The translations under genes were made by a program, and so were the position numbers. A stretch of 64,000 nt of DNA from Nilaparvata lugens (taxonomy: Eukaryota; Arthropoda; Insecta; Hemiptera; Delphacidae), in NCBI RefSeq assembly GCF_014356525.2, contig NC_052509.1, positions 28,476,390 to 28,540,389 of the forward strand, written 5' to 3'. Positions 1-12,169 of the stretch are shown here, in pieces. Position 1 is the first letter of the stretch. Each line of letters begins with the position of its first letter. Under the pieces are notes generated by a model. That model did not search any database. It was not told the DNA's origin and saw only the letters and a program-made list of their open reading frames with translations.

Positions 1-136
1 GATTTTTTTCCCTCATCTAGCATTCACCTCAATCTGTCAGTATAGCATTAGATGTAGAAATATGGATTCACTTCAATCTGTCACTATAGAGAGGGAATTT
101 TTCCTCCTAAAAGGGAAATTTTTTTCCCTTACCTTG

Positions 137-440
137 GCAAGGGGAAGGGGAGAGAGAGAGATATCTCTCTCTTTTCATCCCCCTCATCTCCACTGGGCAA
201 GGGGAAGGGGAAATCTATTTTTAGAAAGAGAGAGAGAAAGATATATCTCTCTCTCTTTTCATCCCCCTCACCTCCACTGGGCAAGGGGAAGGGGAAATCT
301 ATTTTTAGAAAGAGAGAGAAAGATATATCTCTCTCTCTTTTCATCCCCCTCACCCCAACTGGGCAGGGGGAAGGGGAAATCTATTTTTAGAACACCCCCC
401 ACCCTACAGGCGGGGGGAAGGGGAGGAGGGATGGACGAGG
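137..440. repeat. G-rich/GAGA minisatellite, unit about 83 bp
   Basis: The block starting GCAAGGGGAAGGGG recurs at 137, 197, 281 and 363, spaced 60, 84 and 82 bp. Each unit also holds GAGAGA and ATATCTCTCTC tracts that can pair with each other. Long open frames across it come from its composition and are not genes. Confidence 0.85.
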
Positions 441-504
441 GGGGAGAGGGGGGAGGGGATTTCGAGCAAAAAAGCTTCTCAGTTATCCCAATCTTACTCT
501 ACTA

Positions 505-1302
505 CCATACCTAGGAATGATTTCAGCTGAGTTACTGACCTCGGTACTGGTGCATTTTTAATAGCTTCAACTTTGCTCACAGAAGGATGCAAACCATTTT
601 TATCAATAGTATAGCCTAAAAAACTAACACTATCTCCAAAAAACGCACATTTCTCTTGTTTTACAGTCAGACCTGCATCATTAAGTCTAGAAATTACCTT
701 ATCATGTCATGAGAAATGCTCCTTATCATTAATTCCTGTTACAAAAATATCATCAAGAAAGCATACAACTCCATCAATACCTAGAATTAATTTTTCCATT
801 TCTCTTTGAAATAAACCTGGAACAGAAGCAACACCATAAGGTAAACGATTATATCTAAACAAACCTTGATGGGTAGAAATTGTCACAATATTTTTAGAAT
901 CATCTTCTTATTCAACTTGCTGATAAGCTTGAGATAGATCAATTTTCGAATATTTTTACCTCCTTTAAGTGCTAAAAATAAGTCATCAATTCGTGGAATA
1001 GGATATCTATCAACTTTCAAATGCTGATTAATAGTTACCTTATAATCACCGCAAATTCTTATGGTGCCATCAGGTTTCAAAACTGGAACAATAGGAGTCC
1101 CCCATTTGCTATTCTCAATTGGTTCTAGATTTTTACAATCAACCAATCTTGACAATTCGTTTTCAATTTTCTCTTTCAAACTAACAGGTACTTGCCTAGG
1201 CTTGAAAAATTTCGGAGATGCATCATCCTTCAAATACAACTTAAATTTCGTTTTATTGTAAAGTCCTAGCTTGTAGGAAAAAACATTAGGATATCTACTC
1301 AT
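505..1302 (-). pseudogene. Ty3/gypsy reverse transcriptase fragment
   Basis: The minus strand encodes the fingers and palm of a retroviral-type reverse transcriptase. In order are KWGTPIVPVLKPDGT, the YPIPRIDDL stretch, then in another frame LPYGVAS, the catalytic box CFLDDIF (family usually YxDD) and FLGYTIDKNGLHP near the left end. The upstream piece is open from 1302 to 883. At least one frameshift near 910-930 and a stop near 700 break the frame. RNase H and integrase are not visible, so this is a degraded partial copy. The gag remnant at 3.8-4.8 kb has the same orientation and may belong to the same element, but 2.5 kb of unassigned sequence separates them. Confidence 0.85.
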
Positions 1303-3829
1303 AAGGTGTAAAGCGGTATTTTACTCGCCTCACATATGTAGGGTGAATCTTGTGCTGAATCAATGGTGTAGAGGCTATAAATTTTGCAATTGCGTGTGTG
1401 GACACTGAGTGTACACCAGACTGATTGATTCACTACAGGATTCAATACAATTGTCGGAATCGCGGGAGGCCTAAACGCTCGCTCACCCTTGATTCTTCTA
1501 ATGACAGATTGTATAATGATGAAATTTTTATAAGTAGTGTAGCGGACGCTAAACACTGAATACGGATACCTTAAAATTATTACCTGTGAAGAATGAGCAC
1601 ACAAAATCATACAGGTCGAGCAAAAATCCTGATGTAGATAATTTACGGGACTGCGTCTCTAATAAGTTCTGAAGGATTAAAATACGGTATTTGGACCAAA
1701 TATCGTTCAGAATATACTTCAAGAACAGAGTCTTGTCGGGTTTTAAGCTCTATTGTAGGAATTTATATGATCTCTGGCCGCATCTGCTGTACAATTGATG
1801 TGTTCGCTCCTAAGTCGAGGTTGGTAACAGATAAAAGCTGATATATGAGCAGGTAAGGATACAGAATAAATATCTCGATCTGACCCCACTCGCTACATCC
1901 ACTTAGACCTGTTCCAATATCCAGCTTAATTCAATTATTTCAATGATCGTATTCGATCGGTTCTTGATTATATAGAACGTATCAGACACAATAATTGACA
2001 GGCTTAAGAAATAATCGAACTCAGAAAACGAATTAATGGAATTGAAATATATTATAATAAAATATATGATCATACAGTGCAGATTCAGAATTTGATTTAC
2101 AGATTGATAATAATTTAGCATTAACAAAAAGAGTTAAAAATGTTCTTGAGCTTGCATGATACCATGCGTGAATCGACAGAATTTTACAATCGATAAAATT
2201 TAACAGTTTTGAAAAAATAGTGAAAATAAATTATAAAATATTTTTTTAAAATGCTCGGGGTCGTGGTTCTGGCAGCGGAGGATAGCTAATCAAACTACAA
2301 ATTCTTAGAAATTCTATATGGATAAATTCTAGGCTCTTAATAACTAAAAGCGCTTGTCGGCGTGGCCAATAATTTAACGAAGAAAATTTTATGTTTTTCT
2401 GCACTGAAATATTTTCGAAGCGTAGATTGGGGCCCCTTTAAACTTATAACTCACGTGAATTTCCTTGGCGGTCGTGGTTTTCTTCTTTAGATCAAAAATC
2501 GTTTGATCGGCAGCGGATCCAGGCTTCGGTTTCAGCACGTGGGGAATTTTAATTAAAATATCTCCTTCACCAAATTAATTAAGGGATAATTTACTTTAAA
2601 CTTTTAAATTTATTGATTGATGAAAATAAATTTACAAATAACAAATAGATTGGCCTAAAATATTGGCTCACAAATGAAACATATAAAATCGAACGAAAAT
2701 CTTATAAATAGGTCTTGGTAACTATAACGAGGTCTGAACGGTGAGGATTTCAAAAGGGAAGTGCCGTCTTTTTCTCTAAGCTTCTTGGCTAGACCTTTCT
2801 TCTGAGAATCTCGATGTAATAATTTGCATGAAAATTTGCCATTGGTAGAACGATTGTGACGTAGACGTGACGTCAGTGGCAGGCAGTAGAATATAATTCC
2901 TTTAATTACAATAATAACTCAATTTATGTAATTCTTAAAACTGCTTAATCTTCTAGACATAGTTCCTCTCATACAATGTACATGTGCTAGCGTATATGAT
3001 AAGGCAGGTTTGTTGTCTGATAGTAGATTAACATGTGTTGCTTTCAAACGATCACCTTTTTGGTGCTATTTCTATGCACTATGATTGGCTTAGGCTTGCC
3101 AAAGAGATTTAATTACCATGTGGTTCAGTTGAATTAATCATTAATAAATTAATATTCTTATACAAATTTTATTATGTTTGAGACTGTTATAATTAATTTC
3201 TGCCGTTTTATCAATAATATACTGTTCATGCTATGACCTAGTTAGTTACAATAAGACCTGACATATAATATAATTTCTTAAATAATAAATAATTTCAACG
3301 ATAATACATACATTTTATTTTTTTTATTCGAAATTCTTGGTCCTTTATTGATAGTTTTCTAATTTTTAGAAATGATATTATATCTTGCGTGAAGCCAGCA
3401 TGACATTTGACAATACTTTGAATCAGTCAGCTGCGTTCGAACTGTTTTAAAAACATCTGATCGATAGTAAACAAAGTGTAACCTCAAAATCAATGAGCAA
3501 TTTATAAATAATTCGTGCTTTATTTGCAGAATAATTATAATTTTATTGAATAATTTTCTAGAAAATATTCAGTACAGAACGGTACTCTTATCTAATATAC
3601 AGTTACTGATAAGTAAGCTTTATCGCTCGGTCGCTAACTATTCCTTTAGCAAATTCTTTCATTTTAAAAGTAATCACAATTTTTCTCTCTTCTCATGAGG
3701 TCTATTTAAAAAATTCATCACAAAGGATATTCCTACCTTTCATAGCATTATTATCCACATTTGATAATTTAATAGCAGGACTGTTTCTTTACAAATTTAT
3801 TACCGTTGCTTTTGAATTTAGAATCTGAA
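1303..3829. other. Unassigned AT-rich spacer between gypsy remnants
   Basis: No coding similarity or RNA gene was recognised. Two GC-richer patches near 2260-2285 and 2465-2515 share the words GGTCGTGGTT and GGCAGCGGA, suggesting repeat-derived sequence, possibly an LTR or inserted element, but no termini could be fixed. Confidence 0.4.
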
Positions 3830-4809
3830 GTTTTTGATCTACATATTACTTATAGTGTCCTACTCTCCCGCAATTATCACATTTCTTATTTTTATGCTTA
3901 CATTGTGGTGAATAGTGGACTTACCACAACAATAGCATACCCCCTTATTTTGTCCCATGTTCTTACTCTCTGCTTGGCTGGACCGATTGAAATTTCCTCC
4001 TTGATTAGTCTTCTGAAATCTGGAATTCATCTGGAAACTGGGTTGCCGTCTTTCATTTTTGTAGTAGTTCATCATCCGCGAAGTCGAATTACCGCTTAAC
4101 TCCCCCACATCATGCGTCGCCGTCTCCAGGGCCAAGGCCAACGACTCTACTGCTCTCTGGAAGGTTAGATCCGCTTCGCCTAGTAAACGCTTCTTGATAT
4201 GTTCTTCCTTCAATCCCCATACAATCTGGTCTCTTAGATGTTCATCCAATTTATCACCGAAATCACAATTTTTGGATAGTTTTCTCAAATTCGCGATAAA
4301 CGATGCAATACTTTCGTTAGACAGCTGCTTTCTCTCCTTAAATTTATAGCGTTCTGTTATCGTCGATGGTTTAGGTTGCAGGTAGTCACACATTAACTTC
4401 TGAAGAGTGTTCAAGGGTTTTGTTGCTGGCTTGTCCGGGGTACATAAGTCGCAGAGCAAGGAATAACCTTCCGACCCTATCATCGTAAGAAATATAGCTA
4501 CCTTTTTAGTTTCAGTTACATCATTAGCTACAAAAAAAATGGTCAAGTCGATCACACCACTGGTCCCAATTGTCTTGAAGTCGAAACTCACTGATACTCC
4601 CAATTGTTCCCCTAACAATTGAAGTAGAAGCCTGTCCATCTGATGCCATCTTGTTCAATTAGGTCGTTACTTGTACCCGTGTTCAGTTCAAATTTCACTT
4701 TCGTTTTACAATAATCACATCCAAGTTCCGTTGTTTTTCCAGTTCCATTTTTCTTCATTACCCATTTATCCATCGTCGCCAATAATTGTAGTGTTTTGGG
4801 TGGGTGCAC
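3830..4809 (-). pseudogene. Gypsy-type gag polyprotein remnant
   Basis: Two overlapping minus frames (4809-4612 and 4639-3860) encode a gag-like protein: a helical capsid-like region with the retroviral gag pattern (TERYKFKERKQL, FIANLRKLSKNCDF, RDQIVWGL), a polar linker rich in N, Q and S, then a cysteine cluster CYCCGK. A one-base slip after that cluster hides a second knuckle, CDNCGRVGHYK, in the next frame, so the zinc-knuckle nucleocapsid end is broken. The N-terminus is also split between frames near 4620. Gag packages retrotransposon RNA; this copy is not functional as it stands. Confidence 0.8.
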
Positions 4810-5689
4810 GCAAATTAACCAACATTTTAGAATTCACATAATTCCATTTATTGAACGTTTCATTAATTAAGCAGCAAGAAGAGAAAGGGCCAAGCACACA
4901 GGCAAGGCAACATATAAATTCAAAACTGTTGGTCGCACTGCCGCCAACATAACTAATAGAGAAATAATAAATTGTAAATGTATAGTATAATAAAGTAATT
5001 CAAAATTGAAATCATTGTTGTTATTAATATATTACTAGGGGTGTTTAAAAAAATGAAGGTCATCAGTCGTCGTGATAAATCTATTTCACTTTCTATCATT
5101 ATTTATTATTCTTTTATAATATTTTTGGGGCTACCTTGAATTTTTTTCGGGAACCAAGCAAATTCTAATGAAGCAGTATATGTCTAAAAATCCTCTTCTT
5201 GAAACCGACACCACTGACTTTCTTGAGTCATCTTCAGTACATGCTTTTCTTTTCAATCATTGCTCGGTTTATTCAAATATAACATAAAAGAATCCATCAC
5301 CAGCGATAGAATGATACATAACAAGGGTTGATGAAAAGGTTGATGAAAATTATGGAAACAGCCTAATATTTCTTTTACAAGGATAATTGACAGTGAATTT
5401 CATTGAGCATCATATTAGATTTAAAAATACTACTTATTGGAAAAGGTAATTGAAAAAAGTACAGTAGCTTTTTTAATTGCAATAAAATCCTCTCAAATAA
5501 TCATTGTGGAAGAAATTTTAAGCTGTTTCCATAATTTTCACCAACCTTATAATATCATCTCTTTGGGTGTTTTCTTTTCTGATTATAATTATTATTTTAA
5601 ATGTTTGCATATTTAGACACAAAACTTGCTTAAAAATCAATTTTCATCAACTTCTTTCATTTCTTGTAATGATTTACATTTTTTTTCTA
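4810..5689. other. Spacer right of gag, possible LTR and exon-like frame
   Basis: By position 4810-5030 could include the 5' LTR of the minus-strand gypsy copy, but no matching second LTR was seen. Around 5160-5245 a short frame (QILMKQYMSKNPLLETDTTD) looks protein-like and could be an exon; its splice borders are poor. Nothing else recognised. Confidence 0.25.
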
Positions 5690-5788
5690 GGCTCTGTGCT
5701 GATGGAAGTGAGGAGAAATACTAACGAGATGTCTAGGAGGAAAAATAAAGCTTATGACGAAAATATAGATGAAAATTCTGCACATTAA
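5690..5788 (+). other. Candidate 3' terminal exon of an unknown host gene
   Basis: A pyrimidine-rich tract ending TTTTTTCTAG at 5689 is followed by a frame of about 30 codons (contains MEVRRNTNEMSRRKNKAYDE) ending in TAA at 5786-5788. An AATAAA signal follows near 5986, about 200 bp after the stop, as for a short 3' UTR. The frame also stays open upstream through the presumed intron, so chance cannot be excluded. No family is recognised and no upstream exon is certain. Confidence 0.25.
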
Positions 5789-6189
5789 ATTATCTAATTG
5801 CAAATGAAAAATTCAAGTTTGTTATTTTATAATGATTGTTGTTCAACTTCATCCAGCAGTGGTGTATTTCATGTATATAAGTATGTAATATAGATTGTGA
5901 ATTATTATATTTGTTAATTTTTTTCAAATTTTGAATCTTTCATTTTTCAAATCTTTTTATATTTGTTGTATCTTTCAAAATGTTGAAATAAAATTCATTT
6001 AAATTCATTCATGCTCATGCTATTGATTAATATTTTCCTCTTCTATTCTAGCCCCTATGTGAATTTGACATCTTCAAAATGTGTATTCTGATTCTTGTGA
6101 AGAATAAAACTTGACAAAAATTGAAATACATAGAAAAAATTAATTCTCTGATATGTACATTGTGATACACATCTGATAGGTATATGATA

Positions 6190-6510
6190 TGTACATTGTA
6201 TACATATCAGAAACGTGCAGATACATATCTGATATGAATCAGTTATGTATCAGATAGGTAAAAATGTCCGCTTTTGTGATATGTATCAGCAAGTATCAGT
6301 GATACATAACTGATAGGTATAATTGATACATAACTGATACCTATCATTGATACATAACTGATATGTATCTTTGATGCATATCAGTTATGTATTGCTGATA
6401 CTTGTTTGGTACATATCACAAAAGTGGACATTTCTACCTATCTGAGACATAACTGATTTATATCAGATATGTATCCATACGTTTCTGATATGTACCGAAG
6501 GTTTCAAGGA
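6190..6510. mobile_element. Foldback (palindromic) MITE rich in TGATACATAACTGATA words
   Basis: Two arms of roughly 140 bp pair with each other around a centre near 6340: the left arm (ATACATATCAGAAACGT at about 6200) matches the complement of the right arm ending near 6500, including GATAGGTAAAAATGTCCGC against its complement. Many short TATCAGTTATGTATC words repeat inside. It has no coding capacity. Confidence 0.8.
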
Positions 6511-6749
6511 TATGCATCTGATACATAACCGTGCTGTGTGGATATATTCGGCTCAAACAAAAACCTCTCTAAATGGAGGTAAATGATAAGGTTGACAACT
6601 TTCAGTTCTGTTGTTTCAACATTTTTTTTTCAAATCACTTCCAAAAAGTTCATGTAGTGCCTACTATTGTGTTTGAGACACTTCTGGTGCTATCATAGTT
6701 TCACCACTATTCTGTTCCATAGTCCTATCTCTTGCAGTTGTTAACTATA

Positions 6750-6984
6750 TCTATAATAAAGTAAAGAGCTGGCTTTTACACATACGGAATGGGAAAATCA
6801 TTTTTGATGCACCATCACGTCTGAACTACTTGACTAATTAACTTGAAATTTTGCATATATTTAGATTCTTAATTAACCAAGGATAGTTATTGGCCTACTC
6901 TCAATTCTTCAAAATTGCATTATGTAAAGTTTCCAGTTTGTCAAGTTTGAAAATAGATCCTTGCGGAGCACGGGTTTCTGCTAG
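6750..6984 (+). mobile_element. Short non-autonomous Helitron-like element, copy 1
   Basis: The element begins TCTATAATAAAG and ends with a hairpin (CCTTGCGGAGCACGGG) followed a few bases later by CTAG, with T next in the flank. A 5' TC, 3' hairpin plus CTAG and A/T insertion are Helitron hallmarks. A diverged copy lies at 10490-10729 in the opposite orientation and a third terminus at 52159. No Rep/helicase is encoded. Confidence 0.7.
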
Positions 6985-7045
6985 TAATAAATATTGTTGT
7001 AAATGAATAAAATGTTTATTTTTCCGTCCTTATACAGGATGTATC

Positions 7046-7345
7046 CCACCAAGGTTATAACAGCCGTTGACCATAGATTCTAGGGTGTGTGTGCCTTGTC
7101 TGCGCCTGGGGGAGTGAGGGTCGGCTTAATCTATCATGGCTCATGGCTGTCTGGACAGACTATATAAGCTACCTATTATATAGACTCAATTGAAACAAAT
7201 TAACAGATAAAAACTAATAAATTTTTAATTACAAGTAATACCTATAACTAATTTACAACATGCACTGGAAAAATTATTGAAACAAAAAAGGCAACTTATA
7301 CAAAGTGTCCCACCAAGGTTGTAACAGCCGTTGACCATAGATTCT
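7046..7345. repeat. Direct repeat pair of about 38 bp, 257 bp apart
   Basis: The block TCCCACCAAGGTT(A/G)TAACAGCC and the next 17 bases occur at about 7048-7083 and 7305-7345. The spacer holds GC-rich sequence and no gene. It could be an insertion flanked by duplicated target or a tandem repeat fragment. Confidence 0.6.
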
Positions 7346-7560
7346 ACTCGACATTTCTGACAAAAAATGTTCAGTAAACTTCTTTCCTATCGACCTTAGT
7401 TTTCGAGATATATAGATTTTTCAATATTTCCAGAATATGCCCACTCAATAACTTGAAAACTACTGGTCGAATTTCGATATCAAGGGCATTGTTGGAAAGA
7501 GAAAACATTTCAAACAAGATTAATGTAATTTTATTTGTTGTAAGATATTTTGTAGTTTTT

Positions 7561-8605
7561 TTGACCGAAGCAAAGCTGAGGTCTTAGTTTTGACTCAATC
7601 GGCTTTTATCTGTTTGTTTTTTGTTTGTACCGCAGTTACAGTCACAGTTATTGTCCGATTTGGTATGCAAGTTCTTTGAAACAAGGCGCAGAAACGTATG
7701 TGTAACGATTTTTGGTAAGACCTCCGGTTTTTTGTAATATTAAAAAAAACGTAGAATAGCCTCAAAAGTATCTTTGAAGATACAGCAACTCAAGTTCCTA
7801 CTTTTTCGCATTCACTTTTACCAGGGCATGGTGTACAAGGCGGTTAGAGCGTGGTTTATCACACCATGGGACCCAGGTTTAAATCTCGGTCTGACCTGAT
7901 TTTTTTGAAGACAATATTGATTGTTTTAACTTATTCTAATAATATATCATTAATAATATAAATTATCATTATGACTATATAGAATAATAATATAGAATCA
8001 TCTTATTATTATTAAATTGATTCATCAAATTAATTGGATAAATTATTTTTGAAAAAATCTTTAATATCAACACATAAATAACTATTATTATTCATGTTAC
8101 AGATAACTCGACTATTTTTGTTGTGGACAATTTTTATAATCATGAAAATGAATCAACTAATACATCAAGAACTATTTTAGTAGTAGACAATATTTAACAT
8201 CATAAACATTATCTCTTTAATCTTCAACTCCCTTTATTCATAACTATCAGTTATTATTTAAGTTATTTTTAGCTGAATTTTCAGTTTATCAGGTACAATA
8301 ATTATTGTATTGTATGTATTTCTGTGTCACTCTACAGTGTCAAGTCTTTTGTTTTCCTTTTGGTATGAGATCGGAAACCGATTTGTGAGCATTAACATTC
8401 TGCATAGGCATAACAAGCCATAACATTGAATCCATTTTTCATGAAAAACATCATTAGCAACCTCTTGTCATTGTCACCAACAAACCCATCTTATTTAGAA
8501 TCATTTTCCATCTCACCATCATCTGTGAGACAATTCATCATCTAAATTGCCTACTGCATATTCCATTTTTCCGTCAGTTGACCGATTTCTTATAATTAAT
8601 TATAA
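7561..8605. repeat. Dispersed repeat copy 1 (pair of 32655-33355)
   Basis: Two stretches, 7600-7720 and about 8090-8605, match 32690-32815 and 32860-33355 closely, including ATTGTCCGATTTGG, CTTTGAAACAAGGCGCAGAA and TTTCCGTCA(G/C)TTGACC. This copy carries about 330 extra bases (about 7725-8090) absent from the other. No coding potential was recognised. Confidence 0.8.
7822..7912 (+). mobile_element. tRNA-like SINE head
   Basis: Within the extra segment of the dispersed repeat lies GGGCATGGTGTACAAGGCGG, then TTAGAGCGTGG, and about 35 bases later GGTTTAAATCTCGG. Spacing and sequence resemble A and B boxes of a pol III promoter from a tRNA-derived SINE. It lies in sequence missing from the 32.7-kb copy, which supports insertion. 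No complete cloverleaf was drawn, so a functional tRNA is not claimed. Confidence 0.45.
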
Positions 8606-8830
8606 TTAAAAGGGCCGAAGATGAAACTTTTCCGGCTCGAAATCGATTTTCAAGTCCAAGGCCGTAGGTGGATCTGATAGGATATACTATTGTTTTTTGG
8701 TTTATATGATTTATTTTTATTGTTAAAGGAAAGATTCATGATTTATTGTTTAAGGAAATATATCAATTAAATAATATAGGTTTACTTACAGCAGGCTATG
8801 AATGTAGAATTATGTAGTGTGCATTGGTGT

Positions 8831-9410
8831 AATTTCAAATCATGTAAGAGTGGGACTTTCAGAAATGAAGCAAATAACGAAGAAACATTTTATTATATTG
8901 TATGACTATGATAAGCAAACAGTAAAATATGCTACATAATTACCAGAGTAAAATGAACAATTTGAAATTAAAAGGTTTCAAAAATTAATTACAATTCAGC
9001 TGATAACAATCTCATATTTTTTACAATAAAAGTAGGTAGATAAAATGAATTATATGGACTCATGATGATTCAATAACACAGGATTATTGAATATATAATG
9101 ATACTATATAGGTATTCTGATAAAATTTCAAATCATGTAAGTGTGGGAGTTTCAGAAATGATGCAAAGAAATCTATGGAGAAACATTTATATTAATTGTA
9201 TTATAATTATGACCATATGATAAGCAAACAGTAAAATATGCTAAATAATAATTATTATAATATTTTAAATTGAACGATTATTCATTTGAAACGGAAAGGT
9301 TTCAAAAATTAATCACAATTCAGCTGATAGCAATATCATATTTTTCAAAATAAAAGTAGGTATAAATTGTCATATGGTGATGATAACTCAGAATTATTAA
9401 TAATTTGTAT
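8831..9410. repeat. Tandem duplication, period about 293 bp
   Basis: AATTTCAAATCATGTAAG starts at 8831 and again at 9124, and similarity continues through GATAAGCAAACAGTAAAATA and TTCAAAAATTAAT. The copies are clearly diverged by small indels. Non-coding. Confidence 0.8.
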
Positions 9411-10489
9411 TTATTCTTTTTTGAATAAGGATTAATTTGTTCTTCAACTGTTTCTTTATTTTAGATGCTATAAAGTAGGCCTAAATTCTCAATTAGCATA
9501 GAAACTATCACCATATACTAGGAATATATAACCAAATTTGTTGTTTTATTTTTGGTCAAATAAACTGAAAAAAGTATTAGTAATGTATGTAAAACAAAAA
9601 GGTTTCTCCAAATTAATTAATAGACTAAAAATATTTTACTTTATAATTTTATTTAATTTTTAAAAAATTTTACGATTGTTCGCGCGAATCTGTACGGACG
9701 TGTGTACAAGGCTTTATAGTAAACTATAGAGCGGCTGAGTGGCCACTATTCCTGTTACGAATTGAACATTGGCAGCCATGACAGAGAGAGGCAAGAAGCG
9801 GCGGGAAATTTGAATGGCCCTATTGTTATAATGAGAACTTGCATAAAATACAAGGCGCAAATCAGTTATATTTAATAATAACTAAATTGAATTTTTATTG
9901 AGCATTTTAAATGTATGTATTACAGTTGTTATGCATCCATAAAATTAACTGTTTGAATTGTTTTACTTGAAGCCTTAGTTACATTGTTGATACTGCTCAG
10001 CCGTACAAGTGCTCTACAAGTTGAAAAGCCATACCGTAACTGTAAAATTATGATTTTAGAGATTGGATTTTTATGCTATTTTGAACAAAGAATTCGAGAA
10101 ACCAGTTTATGTTGACGTTTCTTTGATATCAGCTTACGGTACTTATTTACTTAGTATCTACAATATCTCCAAGTTCAAAACAAGAAGGCAAAGTATGATA
10201 GGTAGGTAGTCAAAAAAATAACAAACTAACTTGAAGACACTATTGGACGGTAATATTTCTGTCATATTCAGATCATATGAAATAAGCAAAGACCTTTAAC
10301 ATTATCTCTTTAAGGTCTTTGGAAATAAGTTGTATGAAATAATTTTTTCATGTCATAGAACTATTACCGCCTAATACCGGCCCAACATCACACATAACAG
10401 GCATAACATGATCATACATATAAGCTAATGTCTATGTTCATTCCAGTCAAGTTAGTATACCATCATCATCATCATTATTACATATATCA
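9411..10489. other. Unassigned AT-rich sequence
   Basis: No gene, RNA or convincing repeat unit was recognised beyond simple AT-rich runs. Confidence 0.5.
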
Positions 10490-10729
10490 CTAGCAGATAA
10501 CCCGTGCTTCGCAAGGGTCTATTTTAAAACTTGACGTAATGAAATCCAGAAGAATTGAAAATAGGTAGGCCTATAAGAATCCTCGGTTGATTAAGAATTA
10601 TTTATAAGCAGCATATCAAGTAAATCAGTCCAGTAGATCAAACGTGATGATGCGTCAAACATAATTTCCCCATCCTCTACACACGTGTGTATACATACGT
10701 CTTTAAGCCAGATCTTTCCTCTATTATAG
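10490..10729 (-). mobile_element. Short non-autonomous Helitron-like element, copy 2
   Basis: Read on the minus strand, the element ends with the hairpin-forming complement of ACCCGTGCTTCGCAAGGGT followed by CTAG at 10493-10490. Its body (GTGATGATGCGTCAAACATAA) matches copy 1 at 6750-6984. A third, incomplete copy in the same orientation occupies roughly 11045-11260. Confidence 0.7.
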
Positions 10730-10797
10730 TATAGAAGATGATAGATAAATGGATATATCATCCATTTTATCTATCATCTTCTAAACTATAATAAAGG
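10722..10797. repeat. Short perfect-looking palindrome
   Basis: CTATTATAGTATAGAAGATG and following bases pair with CATCTTCTAAACTATAATA on the other side of a centre near 10758, giving arms of about 33 bp. It sits at the 5' end of Helitron-like copy 2. Confidence 0.7.
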
Positions 10798-11044
10798 AAA
10801 TGAATGAGAATACATTTTGAAAGGTTTGAGATATTGATGTGCGGTTTTCACCATACCTTTTCTCTGGAAATCATGTATCATATGACCACCTTTCAATTAA
10901 AGAAAGAAATTGTATTCAAAATGGCGGAAAAAATTTGGGTGCAACGGAAAACCTGTTTTTATCATTCGAAAAGGATCCTCAATCATACCTATCTTCTAAT
11001 TTCCCTTTTAAGAGAAATTTTCTGCTGCTTCCTTACAACAAGTG

Positions 11045-11260
11045 AAAGTATGACAAACTGAAAACTTGATGTAATCAAAAAAAAATATATATATTGAAGA
11101 ATTTAAAATAAGTTTATAAACATCTTCGGTTAAGCAAGAATCTATAATGCAAAATTTCAAGTTAATCAGTCCAGTAGTTCAGACGTGATGATGCGTCAAA
11201 CATAATAATTTTCCTATACTACTTTACACCTGTATACTGTATAATCCAGTTCTTTAATAT
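11045..11260 (-). mobile_element. Truncated Helitron-like copy
   Basis: Matches the body of copies 1 and 2 (AATCAGTCCAGTAGTTCAGA, GTGATGATGCGTCAAACATAA) but lacks the CTAG hairpin end. Confidence 0.6.
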
Positions 11261-11264
11261 AATA

Positions 11265-11530
11265 ATTTTTTTAATTCTGACCATATGATTTGGTGATTTT
11301 TTTATGAAATCGTATGTACCTACTATTAATGGAGTTTGAACATTAATTTTGAAAAATCTAGAAGGAAAATTGAAATTTGGGCTTCCAGGTGCACGAGATT
11401 GACATTTTTAGAATCTATGTTCAAAATTAGGAGATCTGAATCATTCCCGTTTTTCCAGTATGCAATCCACAAGTTGACATGTTTTGATGCGAACAAACAA
11501 ACACACAAACAAACACAACCCTACTCTCTC
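11265..11530. repeat. Dispersed repeat, pair of 59075-59350
   Basis: Shares long stretches with 59075-59350, including GTATGCAATCCACAAGTTGA, CATGTTTTGATGCGAACAAA and an (ACAA)n-like tail ending CAACCCTACTCT. No gene. Confidence 0.8.
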
Positions 11531-12169
11531 TTATTATTATATGGATACTATTATAGTCATGGTCTCTTTATAGACCTTGATTATATTATTTTGTAATATG
11601 TAAAATAGACACATACACTATTCTGGTAGAATGTAAGCTGCATGTCCAGTTTCATTTTCAACAAAATAGCATGCATTTTTTCCACATACCATTATAATAA
11701 TATTCAAAATAATATATTCTCTATTATTTAGTATGATTGTTTACTTTCTGAAATATAATGTACACATTTTATATAATCCAGTTGGACTACAAATGGGTAT
11801 AAAAGAACCAACGAGAGACAACAATCTAAAAATGATTTGTCTATTTATAATTAATTGAATTAAGTAACATTCTTTAGCACCAAACAATATAAATTTTGCA
11901 CAATAGTATTCCATAGTTATTAGTAAGTACATGAGTAGATGTTAATATGAGAGTTCTATTCCACTCACTAGAGACACAGTTTTAAGCAGAGAAATAAGTA
12001 CATTTTCAACCAATAGTCTCCAAAAAAAAATCAATCTAATTTAATTTAATTTAGAATTTATTAAATAAATCAAGAAAATTGAATTTTACTTGGAGACTAA
12101 AAGTCTCCATTTTAATTTGATTTAGAATTTAATTTTTAATTTTTTATTAGAATTTTAAATTTTAAAAAA

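Noticed and set aside
62..514. 150-aa open frame with repeated LSFHPPHLHWARGRG segments
   Set aside because: It is a translation of the G-rich/GAGA minisatellite; the opposite strand is open for the same reason.
7822..7912. Functional tRNA gene
   Set aside because: A and B boxes are approximate and a full cloverleaf with acceptor stem could not be supported.
10804..11596. Short plus-strand frames of 60-86 aa
   Set aside because: They fall in Helitron-like and dispersed repeats and have no domain.
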